Shown: in pieces, positions 46,050 to 57,169 of the stretch
How positions within the stretch are numbered: position 1 is the first letter of the stretch
Layout of the letters: the number at the start of each line of letters is the position of its first letter
Assembly (NCBI GenBank): GCA_030685235.1
Contig: MU839088.1
Location: forward strand, 434,001 to 498,000
Origin: Copromyces sp. CBS 386.78
Taxonomy: Eukaryota > Ascomycota > Sordariomycetes > Sordariales > Sordariaceae
Length of the DNA: 64,000 nt
Direction of reading: 5' to 3'
Position numbers and translations under genes: made by a program
The notes under the pieces: generated by a model
Told to the model about the DNA's origin: nothing
Database searches by the model: none
The model's input: only the letters and a program-made list of their open reading frames with translations

Positions 46050-48220
46050 ATTTATACCTTAATAAACTGCTTTCTAATATTAAAAATATTATAAATAACG
46101 CTTAAGACGTACTCCCTATAAAGGGTAGAATCGTAACTACCTCTTATACATTTAAACAAGGAAAATATAAAATTATAGTAGACGTAGCAAAAGTATTTCG
46201 AACGCTATATAGACGGGTAGTTAATCGTTATTAGGGATTGCAATTAAGAGAGAGTAATAGGGGTAATAATACCCTATTAATTAAAGAGGAGGATTTTGCC
46301 ATATATATTTAAATAAATATATAGATATTAATCGGTTAGTATTAATAAAGTTATATAAGTAACCCCTCTTTAATTATATATATTAACTATATTTCTAATA
46401 GGGATCGAAATAAACCCCTAGCGGTTAACTTTAACTATTTTTACCTTAATACGATTAAACCGCAATAATAATAATGAAAATACTTACATCCCTTAAATAT
46501 CATTTAAATAAGTACGGCGGTACTTAGGAAGGGGCGACTTCTATAGCGTACGCACTAAATTAATAGTATAGGTTCGAAAGGCTTTATAAATTCGTATAAA
46601 TATCGAAGAAGTCTTTTATCTATTCTATAATATTGTTACTAAATATAAAGTTAAGTGGGACAATATCTAGAATAATAATAAATCTAGTTTTAAAATTAGT
46701 ATCTTTAATAAGGTCTATATAGTATAGACGTATATTAAAATAACGGAAGTGCAATTTGTAAATTTAGACTAAAGAGTTCTAATTACTATCTTTGAAGCTA
46801 TATTAATATTTAATCGAATAATCTCTCCCTTCGTCCTACTTCTTAGTATTAATATTATATATAAATACATTAACAACTCCTTCAATAACGGGACAATAAT
46901 CGCCGCCTCTCTACAAAATTATATAAACGATTAATACGCGCTAAACTAATTTAAATACTAGGAAGAATATTTATAGCCTATTAATAAAGAAGAAAAGCGA
47001 GTATTAGTATTAAATAACTATAGTAGCCATTGTACTATCGAATTCTATAAATAGTATAGACGAAACTATATTACCCTATTTCTTTTACCCCTTTATTTAA
47101 TATACTTCCTTTAACTTTTCGACGTTAATATATTTTAGATATACAAATACTTTTACTAGGTTAATATATATAAAAGGATATTATTTAATAACGTAGATTA
47201 CAATAAACTAGACTTCCTAAATAATTTAAAAAGAGTCTGCTAAAAGGTGTTTAAGATTAAGAACGTTAAATTTACTTAGAAGCGAACCGGTCTAATCCCG
47301 TTCAACCCTAATTTTATCCTTTCGAACCTTCGTAATCCGTTAACCTTATTAACTAATAGGGATTATATTAAATAAAAGCGAAGGTATATTACCCGTTTTA
47401 TTAAATAGGGAAAAATTAATCTAGGATTAAATAAAGATACTATCCTTCGTATATTAAAAATTCTAATACTATTAAATAATCCCTTATTACCTACCCTTCA
47501 AATATGCGAGCTCCTTACTATAGGAGAGCTCTCTACCCCTAAGCGAATAAAGAAGTCTATTATAGAATAGAGTAATACGGTTATACTAGTACTTAATCTC
47601 TCTACTATTAAAAAGTATACTAAATATATAAATTAACGGTTTTCGTCTACAATTAAAGGAAATCTCGCTCTATCGCTAATAATTGAATGCGTACTAAATA
47701 AGCGAAATAAGGCTACTACTATATTCAACTTACTAATAGTAAAAGAAATAGAATTTAAACGTAAATAAAAAGAGGAAACTATTAAAAAGGCCTTACGTAA
47801 CTTACGCAATACCAACTATCTATTACGACGTAGCGGTATAATTATTGTTAAAAATAGTCGGTTACGTACTATAATTAACGAATACTAGTATATAGCTCTT
47901 AATAAGAAAGAGGAAAAATATATTTATAATTATAAGTTCTAATAAAAATAAAGCGTATTAAAAGGATAAGTTAGTAATTTTATTACTATATAGAAGGTAT
48001 AAATAGTTAAAGAGTAATTATAATTATATATATTTAAAACTCTTAAAAAAGAGATCTAGGAATATATTAAACTATATACTACGTAACTTTCTAACCTCAA
48101 TTAACTAATTAATAAATATTATAAAAGAGGGTTAACCGCTAGAATTATTACCTATTTAAGAAGTAGAAGGCTATAAATAAGGAAGTTAAGCGGTTAAAAC
48201 CTAAATTTAAATTTAATTAT
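46050..48220 (+). pseudogene. pogo/Fot1-type transposase, stop-riddled
   Basis: An N-terminal helix-turn-helix-like part is visible around 46130-46270 (FRTLYRRVVNRY). A decayed first catalytic region lies around 46670-46710 (NNNKSSFKIS where the family has DE.GF.IG). The second catalytic region near 47010 reads LNNYSSHCTIEFYK (family LDGHSSH). It is followed by LFLLP, FDVNIF and KRTGLIPFNPNFILSNLRNP. The 3' part is less mutated than the centre. Multiple stops remain in every frame. Confidence 0.8.
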
Positions 48221-48959
48221 ATTCGTATTATATAAAACGTTATTTTGCCCCTATATTAGGTACTACTTAATAATCCCCCTAAACCACGTATTCTATAAGT
48301 ATTTAACGAGGTAAGAAAGAAGGTTATAAATAATACTATTACTATTTAATTAATTAGTAAGGGTAATATCCTATTAATAAAAGAAGAGGAGGCTAAAGTT
48401 GTATAAGATAATAAGCTAGTAGATATATAATAAGACTTAGATTGGTAGCATCCTAACAATAGACGATGGGTATAGATAAATTAAGAAGACGAAGAGTATA
48501 AAGATTATAAGGATAAAACTATTCCCAATAACGACGACGAGGAGGAGGAAGATGAGGAAGAGAAAGATGGAAATAGTAATAATATAGAGGGTTATAGGGA
48601 TTCTAATTGCGAAGAGGTTAAACCGCTATAGTAATAAGGGGTATAAATAATCTATATTATTAGATTTATGTGCGTGCAAAATAATAATAATTTTACGTGT
48701 TAGTACATATACTATTCAAGTCAGCGATTTTGCATACGCCTAAAAAATACGGATATATTACTAAATAAAATTATTGGCTCCGGACGTACGACTTTGATTT
48801 GCTAGTTAAAATGCGGGTTAGGGAAGTACCCCGCTCGGTACGAATCAATGGTCATATAGCAATCAATATCCCTAATTAGGGGCTCGCTCACTAGTCATAG
48901 GGTCGGTTTTGAAGACCTGACGAGTAGGCCAAGATTTTGGCTGCAAGATGGAAAGAGGT

Positions 48960-49195
48960 GGTTAACATCCCCTTTCTACCTTTCTTCTTTCCTCCTCTTT
49001 CTTCCTCCTTCACCATCCTTTTCATCATCACTACCATCTTTCTTATCGTCACCACCCTTCTTATCGTCGCCTTCCTTTTTCTCATCACCACCAGGGGCAT
49101 CCTTTTCATCATCACCATTATCTTTCTTATCGTTACTAAGGTATCCTTCTTATTATCATCATCCTTCTCATCATCACTCCATTGTCTTTGCTACG
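48960..49195 (-). repeat. Lys/Asp-coding degenerate tandem repeat
   Basis: The minus strand consists of imperfect units such as GATGATGAAAAGGATGG and GATAAGAAAGATGG. In one frame these read DDEKD, DKKDG, GDDKKGGDDKKD and so on, with small shifts. It lies in the right arm of the outer element and has not suffered RIP. It may be a captured piece of a host gene for a charged low-complexity protein, or simple satellite DNA. Confidence 0.5.
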
Positions 49196-49250
49196 ACGGC
49201 CATCCCCTATATTTATAGGGGGTTGAGCCTGGACTGGGTGACGGTTGAGC

Positions 49251-49320
49251 CTTTAACCGCAGTCCTTAACGCACTACGTCTCGATTTTGAGACGTAGTAC
49301 GTTAAGAACTACGGTTAAGG
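49251..49320. repeat. long hairpin inverted repeat
   Basis: Two arms of about 32 bp (49251-49282 and 49289-49320) match inversely with a handful of mismatches, separated by a six-base loop GATTTT. Arm landmarks are CTTAACG-ACTACGTCTC and GAGACGTAGT-CGTTAAG. It could be a tiny foldback element or a cruciform-forming end of the outer element. Confidence 0.7.
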
Positions 49321-49514
49321 ATTTCGAAGATTCTAGCCTTCTAATTGGCCAGATTGAGGATTTGGGGTAAGTGCAGGTAGTTGCAGGTAGTTGCAGGGTG
49401 TGCATAAAAAATAAGGTTTTTGAGCCGAACACGAAAAATCGCAGTAGTGCGTTAGTACGTCCTACATACAAAATCTTAACCTGGGAACGTACTAACGTGC
49501 AACCGAACAGGTCT

Positions 49515-51566
49515 TTACAGGGAGAGCGAAAAAAGAAGAATTGATGCCGGTCGCTAATGGTCATGGCTAAGGTAGAGATACCGTACTCGGATGCTCGCTG
49601 GTGCTTCATGTTGGGTCCCTGACGCAGCTCCCTTTTCTCTGCATTATCGAAATGAAGTGACATACAGTCCAATACTGGTTTGTTTGTTAGCTCGAGACCT
49701 CTGGTCAACCTTCCTAGACGTTTACATTTCTAATCGATCCGTTTCGTTCCATATCAAAAGCGTGATCTTACATTGTATATGCCATTTTGACTTTGGATAA
49801 TGCCCTTGTAATTCGTATCTAGCTATTATACTTTATCCTTGTGAGGTTTGGTATAGTTTGGGATAGATGTAGTCTAGTATGTTAGGAGTATCAAGCTAAC
49901 AAACAAACCAGCATTAGATTGTACTGTACAATGGTAGCAGATAGGTAGGCAGCCTGCAGCATCTGTCCCGCCCCGCGTCCACAATCTAACCTGAACATTC
50001 AGTTGGGTGGCAGAACTGCCGGTGATACAAACAACCCCGGAGCACAGACGAGATTCAGTCGGCAAGCACCCGATAACCGCAACAAACAGACCCGAAGAAT
50101 TGGGCTTGTGTGAGAGAGCGCGTGAGTAGACTAGTACGAGAAAAGGGGATACGGCACAGCGAGTCGAGCGAGAGAATCCTAGTTTGACGTCCCCTCGTGT
50201 TCCATTGCCATCTCACGCTCGCTCCGAGTCACTTGTTTTGCCGAAAAGTCTCCTTGTTCTTTTGACATTCCACGCCCAACAGCAAAAAAATAAAATAAAA
50301 ACCGACTTTAACAGTCAACTGGAGATCGTGACATCGACACGAATATTTAATCGTTTCCATTCCTTTTAGGGCTGTCACTAGACCCGCCTGGGCATCGATG
50401 CGGTAAGCGCTAGTTTATACACTACGCCATAGCCCATAGCTGATATGCGAACCTAGTAGGACGTTGTACCATTGCTCCTAGACCATTGCTCCATTGCTAT
50501 TCCAGGTATGTAACTCGCCAGTGGCTGAGACGAGAGAACCTGACAACATCCAGATGAACACCCAAGAAACACCAAGGGATACCTACCTACGCCAACGACT
50601 TTGAACAAAAACGGCATAGGCATATATACTGAGATTATGCCCACGTTCCGTCCGACGACCCTTTTCGTTTCCCGTGTACGACCTAGTCTAACTGACACCA
50701 ACTTATCTCGAATGAAGTAGTTCACGCTGCCCCTTATGTCATGAGTGGCGGAATCCATAATTCTCTTCCAATTTGATTGACTGGAGCTAGTATACATACC
50801 TTGTATCTATATAAGGGGATGAACAAAGAAACCTCACATCTCTACAATACAGGCCACAAGACAGAAAACTCGGCGATAATCACGATGTAATACAGACGGA
50901 GTGGAGACGGATAACCCGAAAACGCAGGGGGTCGCTACTTATCTCAACTCAACTACTACAACCAAACTACTTGACATTACTTCCACTCTTCTACCAACGT
51001 TCAGACTCATAATGGGAGAGAGAGCCCAACCGCCAGCAAAGCGGGTGTCGATATCGAAAGAATAAAAGGTTATAGGTTCCTGACATAAAAGTGGAAACTG
51101 CTCCTCGTTCAGCAAAATCTGCCGTAGTACCCTACGTAGAACCGTCCCAGCGGTAACGTAACTTTACTCCTCTTTTCATCCAAAACGGGAGTTGCTCCTC
51201 CAGGGGCAGTACGGCGGTGGCACAGATGGATGGCTGCTGATGCAATGAGGGTAAGATCAGATCGTATCGTATCGTAGGGCTGACGAGAATAGGGGTAGTA
51301 TCTTCAATATGATGGTCCAATAAGTCATCACGGAGGCTCAAAAGGTGCAACCTGTCAAAACATCGACCTTGATATTCCTGTTGTTAACCCTTGGCACCTC
51401 GCTAACGGCCTTCCAATATGCTCCTGCATATGACCATCTTCGTAATTCGTAAGCCCGTAATCCCGGTGAATTCCACGAGTAAAGCACCTTGATAGAAGGC
51501 AGGCCAGCTACCAGTTTCACGTGACAGGGACCAAAGTGACCTTGCCTTCACCCGTTCCGCTTGCCT
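49515..51566. other. intergenic, one tRNA-like relic
   Basis: No protein gene is recognised. A tRNA-like sequence lies at about 50368-50440. The remainder has short chance frames and GGTAGG/CCTACC motifs. Confidence 0.45.
50368..50440 (-). tRNA. degenerate tRNA-like sequence
   Basis: On the minus strand GGGCTAT at the 5' side pairs with the 3' ACAGCCC region at six of seven positions. An A-box-like TGGCGTAGTG matches that of the repeat at 461-635. The B box is poor (GGGTCTAGTGAC) and the anticodon stem is not convincing. It is probably a relic or SINE head, not a functional tRNA. Confidence 0.25.
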
Positions 51567-52991
51567 TTACTCAAACCGATCACTATCAGCATACCCAAAA
51601 GCCAACCCCAGCACCCACCCATCGGCCTCCCTCTCTCCCTTAGGGTTAACCCCTCCCCAAAGCACCACTCCCTTCCCCTCCAAGCACCCCGACGCCGCCA
51701 ACAACCCTCTCGGGCCAGGATGGACTTTCCCCTCCTCCGCTTCGGTCTTCTGTTCAGTGGCCACCAGCTCCGCCTCCGCCCAGCTGAACTTGCCCGACTC
51801 AATCCCCTTCGGCATCAGCTTATCCCGGATCACGTCCTTGGCCGCAGCAGCGGTATACCCATGCGACGGCAGCTGGAGCGACCAGATGTCGGCGTAGTAC
51901 TTCTCTTCTTCCGGTGAAGCCTCGTTTGACTCACCGACGGCGTCCGAGGAAATGCCGAACATGTAAATCAGGTAGGAACGCCCGTAGCCCGTGGTTATGG
52001 GCACTAAAGCTCCGCCGACGCGCGGCCGCGGACCGGGTGTCAGCGGGTTGATAGGGTACGTGATGGATTGCCAGGTAAGCGCGCCGGGCTTCTCGCGGTC
52101 CACGGTGGACTTGAGCAAGTCGAGGTAGTTGATGGTGCCGCTGAGGTTGGGCGAGTCCGGGCTGGCGCTGATGGTGTAGAGCGTCGTGTCGGTGTAGGCG
52201 GCGGCGAGCGGTGGGGAGGGTGATCTGGGCAGGGTGGTCCAGGCGCTGCGGTCGAAGCTGTAGAGCCATGTCTCTGTCTCAGGCTGGTTACCGCCTGAGC
52301 TTGAGGTGTGGCCTCCGTGGAGGATCAGAAACTTCTGCTTCTCGTCGACAAAGATGTGATGGCCGTAGCGGGGCGCCAGCTTCACACCGAGTTGTGTCTG
52401 CCCCTGCAGCTTGGTCCATTTCATGTGCTCCGTCTCCCAGACCCAGAGACAGTTGTCTTCCTCTATCGAACTGCCGTGCTCGTCACATCCGCCGTGGATG
52501 ACGACCGAGTTCCCCCAAGCACACGCGGCATGTTTAGTACGAGGCGCGGGTATGTATGTCTCGCCGGTCTTTGCATCGATCAAGGGAAACGCCGGGTAGT
52601 GATCGTGGAGGTTCTCGGCACCGGTATTGTCTTTGCTCGGGAGCAGAATGGCGTGGACATCGCTGTTGCAAAGCTTGCCATCGACATCTTCGCCGCCAAA
52701 GATGTAGGCTTTGTTACCGATGGTGGTGATGGTATGGTTGGATCTGGCAAGGGCTCGCCTGTAGGAGTGCGGGACGATTAGCAGATGCTTCCTTGGGTAA
52801 GCCGTGGGCTATGACCGGAAGGAAGAGAGCGAGACAGCATACACAGTGTCTTCTGACGTTGCCCTCGCTAGCTGTGTAAGGGACACCTTCAGAGGCTGTG
52901 TTGGAGCGGCGACGGCGACTACGGCTCCGACTTCGACGCCTGTTGCAACGATCTGCTCTGCAACCAGAGCCCCGGCAGCAACTTCGGCCAT
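51567..52991 (-). CDS. kelch-repeat protein
   Basis: Exons 52991-52843 and 52758-51567, joined by an 84-bp intron (GTATGC donor, CTACAG acceptor, phase 2), give about 446 residues. The N-terminus is Ala/Val-rich (MAEVAAGALVAEQIVATGVE) without a clear signal peptide. Kelch-type blades are visible as HTITTIGNKAYIFGG, GNSVVIHGG, GHHIFVDEKQKFLILHGG, a WLYSFDRSAWTTL strand, and VVLWGGVNP near the end, each followed by Trp-bearing strands (LWVWETEHMKWTKL). This predicts a beta-propeller used for protein binding. No partner domain such as BTB or F-box is present. It resembles stand-alone fungal kelch proteins; the binding partner is unknown. Confidence 0.85.
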
Positions 52992-54001
52992 TGTGTGAGG
53001 ATGCGGGTGAGATGATGGTTTGCGAGCTTCAAGATCAGTTCTTCTCTTGAGAAAACGTAGCAGAACAAGAAGATACGGAACTCAAGCTAGTTTTGAGAGA
53101 TCGGGGGCTTTGGTCAAAAAGGTATCACCAGAGATTTGTTTGTGGATGATTGAAGCGGTTTTGTTTACTGTCTTGCACAGAAGGGATCAGACGAATGCCT
53201 ATGACGTCAGGGTGGGGTAGTTGTAAACGCTTATCACCCTTATTTACCCCTGACTAAAGCCCTATGAGCCTCGGTTTGTCACCACTAACAAGTGCTCACA
53301 GTTTACAGGGAGTATAAGGTAAATTAAGCAGCGTTGGAGAAAGACTGAGAGGGAAAAAGGTTAAGAAAAAAATATAGTTACTTCGCTAGGAAACCGCTTA
53401 GTGAAAACCCAGATCTCGCTTGAGATAGATATACTATGCTCGCTATTTGTTAGTATACTCGCTGAGATTTGCTGTAGATTAGTATCTTGTCTAAATGTTT
53501 GCTCGTTCGCTAGAGGTAGGGTTAAGGATATTCGCTACCTAGATGTTCGCTGTAGATAAGTTATGTTAAGGTGTGAATTCACCATGGGAGAGTGCCTAGG
53601 ACTTGCCCGGACAGCTCTCCCATAGCTCGAAAATTGAGACAAGGGCCAACGCGGGAGCCGCTCAGCCACTAGACCGTCTCTGGCTATTGGTACCGACTTG
53701 ACACGGACACTAAGCCTATATAGGCATAGACATTTCCAAAGATCCTCTTGGATAAAAAAGCATCTCAACACGATGAGTGGCCAATATCAGTGCACAAATT
53801 GTAAAAGGCATTCATTACTCGTATTACATTATCCTCACCACTATAGAAGGAGCAAAATCTCGGGTATAATCTCATCAAACATCAAAAAACGTCATGACAC
53901 GATGCCCAATCCTGCACCGTTCCCTTTTTCCAATCGCCCCACCTCTTTTATATCCAAGCCGCTACCGAATAAACTGCAAACAAACAATTTTCTTCTCCTC
54001 A
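52992..54001. other. intergenic with a SINE-like element
   Basis: No protein gene is seen. The right half holds the tRNA-related element at 53575-53690, preceded by a stretch (53385-53540) with repeated TTCGCT/CTCGCT words. This interval lies between the kelch gene start and the transporter 3' end. Confidence 0.45.
53575..53690 (-). repeat. tRNA-related SINE-like element
   Basis: Read on the minus strand from 53690, TAGTGGCTGAGCGG is a good A box of the Leu/Ser tRNA type. ATTTTCGAGCTAT at 53634-53622 is a degraded B box. The 3' side contains an inverted repeat (ATGGGAGAG with CTCTCCCAT). The core TAGTGGCTRAGYGGYT is shared with the tRNA-like sequence at 5349-5426, suggesting one dispersed family. 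Confidence 0.4.
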
Positions 54002-55866
54002 TTAGAACACCAAGCCCTTGTTCTGCTTCACATCCTTGAGCTTGATGTCCCTCCAGAACAAGACCGACACAAGCGAGATGGCCTGGATGGCCGTCGCAGC
54101 GATGAGCATGTACTTCTGGGAGTCACCATAAGCGCGAGCGATGGCGTTTCTGGTCTCGGAGCCGTACGGGTAGCTGAGCTGGGTGGTGATGGAGCCATAG
54201 ATGGCGGGGAGATTCTCCTGCTCCGAGGCGGGGAGATACTTGGCCAGGTGCTTGGGGAAGACACCGGTCCAGATGGCCGAGGCAATAGTGAGACCGATGG
54301 CGCCACCAACGTTGGAGAACATGGCCTCGATGGCGAGGACGACGGCAATGAACTCGTGCGATGTGGCCGCCATGACCGCCATCTGCTCGCAAATGACGAG
54401 GGTACCGCCGGCGGTGGCAATGAAGATCTGGCACATGACAATGTAGCCGACGTTCTCGTTGGGCTGACGGAAGTGGATCATGAGGCCGACACCGAGAATG
54501 GTGACAGGGACACCAAAGTACATGGCGAGCCACTTGAAGCGACCAGTCTTGCGGATGGCCCAACCGACGAGGAGAGACCAGAAGCAGGAGCCGACGCTGT
54601 AAACGTTGACAACGTAGCTGGTCTTGACGATATCGAGGTTGTTGACGACCTGGAGGAACGAGGGGAAGTAAATATCCCAGATGTAGAACGAGACGAAGAG
54701 GGCGCCCGAAAGAATGCACGCGCTGAGCACGGTGCGGTCCATGAGGAGCGTGTAGGGGATGAAGGTCTTGGGAGCAAGGAACTTCTCGTAGAAGGCGAAA
54801 GCGATCATGAGAAGGCCACCAAAGACGAGGAAGCAAATGATGAGGGGAGACCTCCACTGGTCCTTCTGGTACGAGTAAAGGTTGAAGGACAGGAGGAACA
54901 GGGCCAGACCAGTAGTGATGAGGAGCAGACCGAAGATGTCGAACTCGATGAGGTAGTACTTGAGCGTGGGCCAGAAGCCGCCCTTGCTCTCGTGCTTGGG
55001 GAGAAGACCGGCCTTCTTGGCCTTGACGTGGTTCTTGTAGAAGAGCCAAAGCAAGGGGGAGCAGACGACAGGGACAATGATGGTAAAGGCACCATAACCC
55101 CACCTCCAGCCAGGGCCCTCGAGGAAGCGGTCGGCGACGATACCGCTGATCCAGCAGGTGATGATGTAGGGCGAAGAAACAAAGGCAAACAGCAGAGCTC
55201 TGTTCTTGAGGGCCGAAGTATCGGCGAGGAAAATGGAGATGGAGTAGGTGATGCCGTTATATCCGACCCAGTAGAAGACCTGAGCAGCAGCGTAGGTCTG
55301 GACACCGTTACAAGCAGCCATCATGATCAGACCAATGGTCAGGCAGAGAAGCATGGCGCAGAAACCCTGAGGACGGCCCCAGATATCGAGGATCTTGGCG
55401 AGGGGGAGCTTGAACAGACCACCGATCAAGCTGGACATGATGCTGGTGGTGGCCGTCAGGGAGTGGAGGTAGAAGGAACTGGTAACGTAAGGGTAGAAGC
55501 TGGTGGACATGCCGGACTGGAGGGCATCGACGAAGTAGAGGATCCAGATACTGGAGTGCGAACGAGCGTTAGTCAACAGTCACACAGCATGTGGAGGGAG
55601 CAAAGGATGGGGACATACGTGATGTAGGCCATGTACATGTCGTTCCGGGTCCAGACCTTGGTCATGGCCTCGACACGCTGAATACCGGCCTGGGCCTCCT
55701 TGGAGATCTCCTCCTGGCTGGAGTCGGTCTCGGCACCCGGGTCAGACTCGTTGGAGGCTGACTTTTCACCGACAGCGGCCTCCTTGTCGTTGGGGTTGTG
55801 CTCGACCTCCTCGACGATGTCGGCCGGAGCCGCAGGGCGACCCAGCTTGTGGAGAAGACTCCTCAT
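54002..55866 (-). CDS. siderophore-iron MFS transporter (SIT family)
   Basis: Exons 55866-55619 and 55550-54002, joined by a 68-bp GTATGT/CCAG intron with a CTAAC branch, give about 598 residues. The N-terminal 80 residues are hydrophilic and acidic. About 14 membrane segments follow, beginning IWILYFVDALQSGMSTSFYPYVTSSF, LIGGLFKLPLAKILDIWGRPQGF and YNGITYSISIFLADT. RALLFAFVSSPYIITCWISG is typical of the SIT/ARN/Mir family, which imports ferric siderophores by proton symport at the plasma membrane. Length and the long N-terminal tail fit the family. I chose MRSLLHKL as start because of its A at -3; another ATG lies 66 bp upstream. The substrate siderophore cannot be told from sequence. Upstream GATA-repressor sites support iron regulation. 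Confidence 0.92.
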
Positions 55867-56009
55867 GGTGAAGGAAAAATAGGGCTGAGGAGCCGATGTG
55901 AGGAAGTCAAGAAAAGAGTTTCCGTTGACCACGATCTGGGGTCAGATGGGATCCAGTCTCCAGCCGGTGGGAAGGAGGAAAGGTGATGAGGGAACGAAGC
56001 TTGGGGCTG

Positions 56010-56018
56010 TTATCAGAT
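56010..56018 (-). promoter_or_regulatory. iron-GATA repressor site (ATCTGATAA)
   Basis: TTATCAGAT on the plus strand is ATCTGATAA in the direction of the transporter, 144 bp above its start codon. It matches the ATCWGATAA consensus known for fungal iron-responsive GATA repressors (SreA/SRE/Sre1). Confidence 0.6.
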
Positions 56019-56068
56019 CGAAGGAGAACGGAAGGAGGGGAGAGTCCGGAGCGGGATTGGAGTTTATA

Positions 56069-56077
56069 TTATCAGAT
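56069..56077 (-). promoter_or_regulatory. iron-GATA repressor site (ATCTGATAA)
   Basis: Second identical ATCTGATAA, 59 bp further upstream of the transporter, in the same orientation. Both copies are followed (plus strand) by CGAA. Confidence 0.6.
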
Positions 56078-57169
56078 CGAAATGCAACGCAGCTACGGCA
56101 TGGCCGGTGGGGCTCTCGAGTGGAGCTTAGGTTGTGCCGTGGGGTGGGTGGTCTGCGGTTCCAGTGTGTGGTTGGGGAGTGAGGGCAAGGATGGCAAGGT
56201 TACACTGAGCAGGTAGCTACTAGCTAGAGGCAAAGTGACTGTCCATGTTGGTGGGGACCTCATGCGACCATTTCTGGGGCCCTAGAGACAGAATAGGACA
56301 TTGCGCCGTTTCTGGAGACTCTCCCGAGCCCCGACTCCTCGAGACCCGGCCATGGGCGACAGCCTCTGCTGAAAAATGCGGCCGAGACGGGGACAGCCAG
56401 ACGGGGTCCGCGACGGGACGGGATGGAAGTTACATGGCCGTGGTGAATACATATGCAGGGCAGTTTGTTTTGACGCCGGTGACAGGGTGGACGATGGAGT
56501 GTGAGCAGAGGAGCAAGAAGGGGCCCAACGTGGTGATGGAACCCAAAGACGCCGTCAAAGTGGACAAGCCATGCCATCGACTATCCCACAACCCACGCGA
56601 CAAAAAAAGAATGAAGCGAAAACGATGCAGTGTGACCCCAACTGCAGTGAAGCTTTTCGGAGGGGTGCGGGCACTGGCTGTTGACAGTCATCTGGGTCTG
56701 GAGTCTGGAGTCTGTGTTACAATACAGACCTAAATTTCACACACCCATTGCAATACCACACTGTACAAATTCGGGATGCTGTGTCGTTTGTGTTCGGTGT
56801 TCTGCCAACAAGTTCAACAAGAACGAAAACGTTTACCATTTTCCGCGGTCAATTCCTCAATAACACCGGAATCCCATTGTTACCGGGCAATGGTTGCTTT
56901 CAGTGTTCAGGAATGCGGGAATTACAATGGAGCTCTGTAAAGCGGCGGTGTGTTTTCCATCGACGATATGGGTCGATTACAGTACGTCTTGTCTTCCACC
57001 ACCAACAATGCCAAGTTCCCAATCCAGGACGCCCACGGTGGCACAAGGCCAATCGCAACGTACCGGTACTATGCAAGGGCCCCGCACCTCGGCCGAGTTC
57101 CACATTGCCAAGTCCCGCACGAACTGCCTGTTCGGTTGCTGATCCTGGCACTGATGGTTGCAAATTTTT

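Larger units (their letters stand above)
38838..48924 (+). mobile_element. pogo/Fot1-type DNA transposon with long TIRs, RIP-dead
   Basis: Both ends start CTCGTCAGGTCTTCAAAACC and stay recognisably inverted for about 150 bp, through GACTAGTGAGCGAGCCCCTA, CCATTGATTCGTACC and AGCAAATCAA. TA flanks each end (38836-38837, 48925-48926). Omitting the inserted retrotransposon, the element is about 3.35 kb. Between about 46.0 and 48.2 kb the plus strand translates, through many stops, into a DDE transposase of the pogo/Fot1 superfamily. The later part reads NNYSSHCTIEFYK, ITLFLLP, FDVNIF and KRTGLIPFNPNF. Both visible catalytic Asp positions read Asn (near 46677 and 47013), the G-to-A change expected of RIP. 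It cannot encode active enzyme. Confidence 0.85.
38739..49514. mobile_element. outer element with short TIRs and TTA duplication
   Basis: The left end AGGCCTGTTCGG (38739-38750) and the right end, read in reverse, AGACCTGTTCGG (49514-49503), match at 11 of 12 bases. Each is directly flanked by TTA (38736-38738 and 49515-49517). Short terminal inverted repeats with a TTA/TAA duplication are the signature of PIF/Harbinger-type elements or their non-autonomous derivatives. After removing the inner elements, about 0.7 kb remains (99 bp left, 588 bp right), too small for a transposase. The right arm is not AT-rich and holds a Lys/Asp-coding repeat and a strong hairpin. Family assignment rests on ends only. 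Confidence 0.5.

Noticed and set aside
38838..48924. CRISPR-like or phage-like interpretation of the AT-rich block
   Set aside because: There are no regularly spaced short repeats. The LTRs, TIRs and decayed eukaryotic retrotransposon and transposase sequences explain the block.
48891..49118. Minus-strand frame reading Met/Arg/Lys/Val repeats
   Set aside because: It is one of several frames through the Lys/Asp-coding tandem repeat. I list the DNA as a repeat and not as a gene.
53575..53690. Functional tRNA-Leu or tRNA-Ser
   Set aside because: The A box is good, but the B box is degraded, no acceptor stem closes and the variable arm does not fit. It is listed as a SINE-like repeat instead.
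53894..55627. 577-codon frame on the plus strand opposite the siderophore transporter
   Set aside because: It is rich in Asp/Glu/Gly, as expected of the antisense of a biased membrane-protein gene. The minus strand encodes a clear transporter with an intron.
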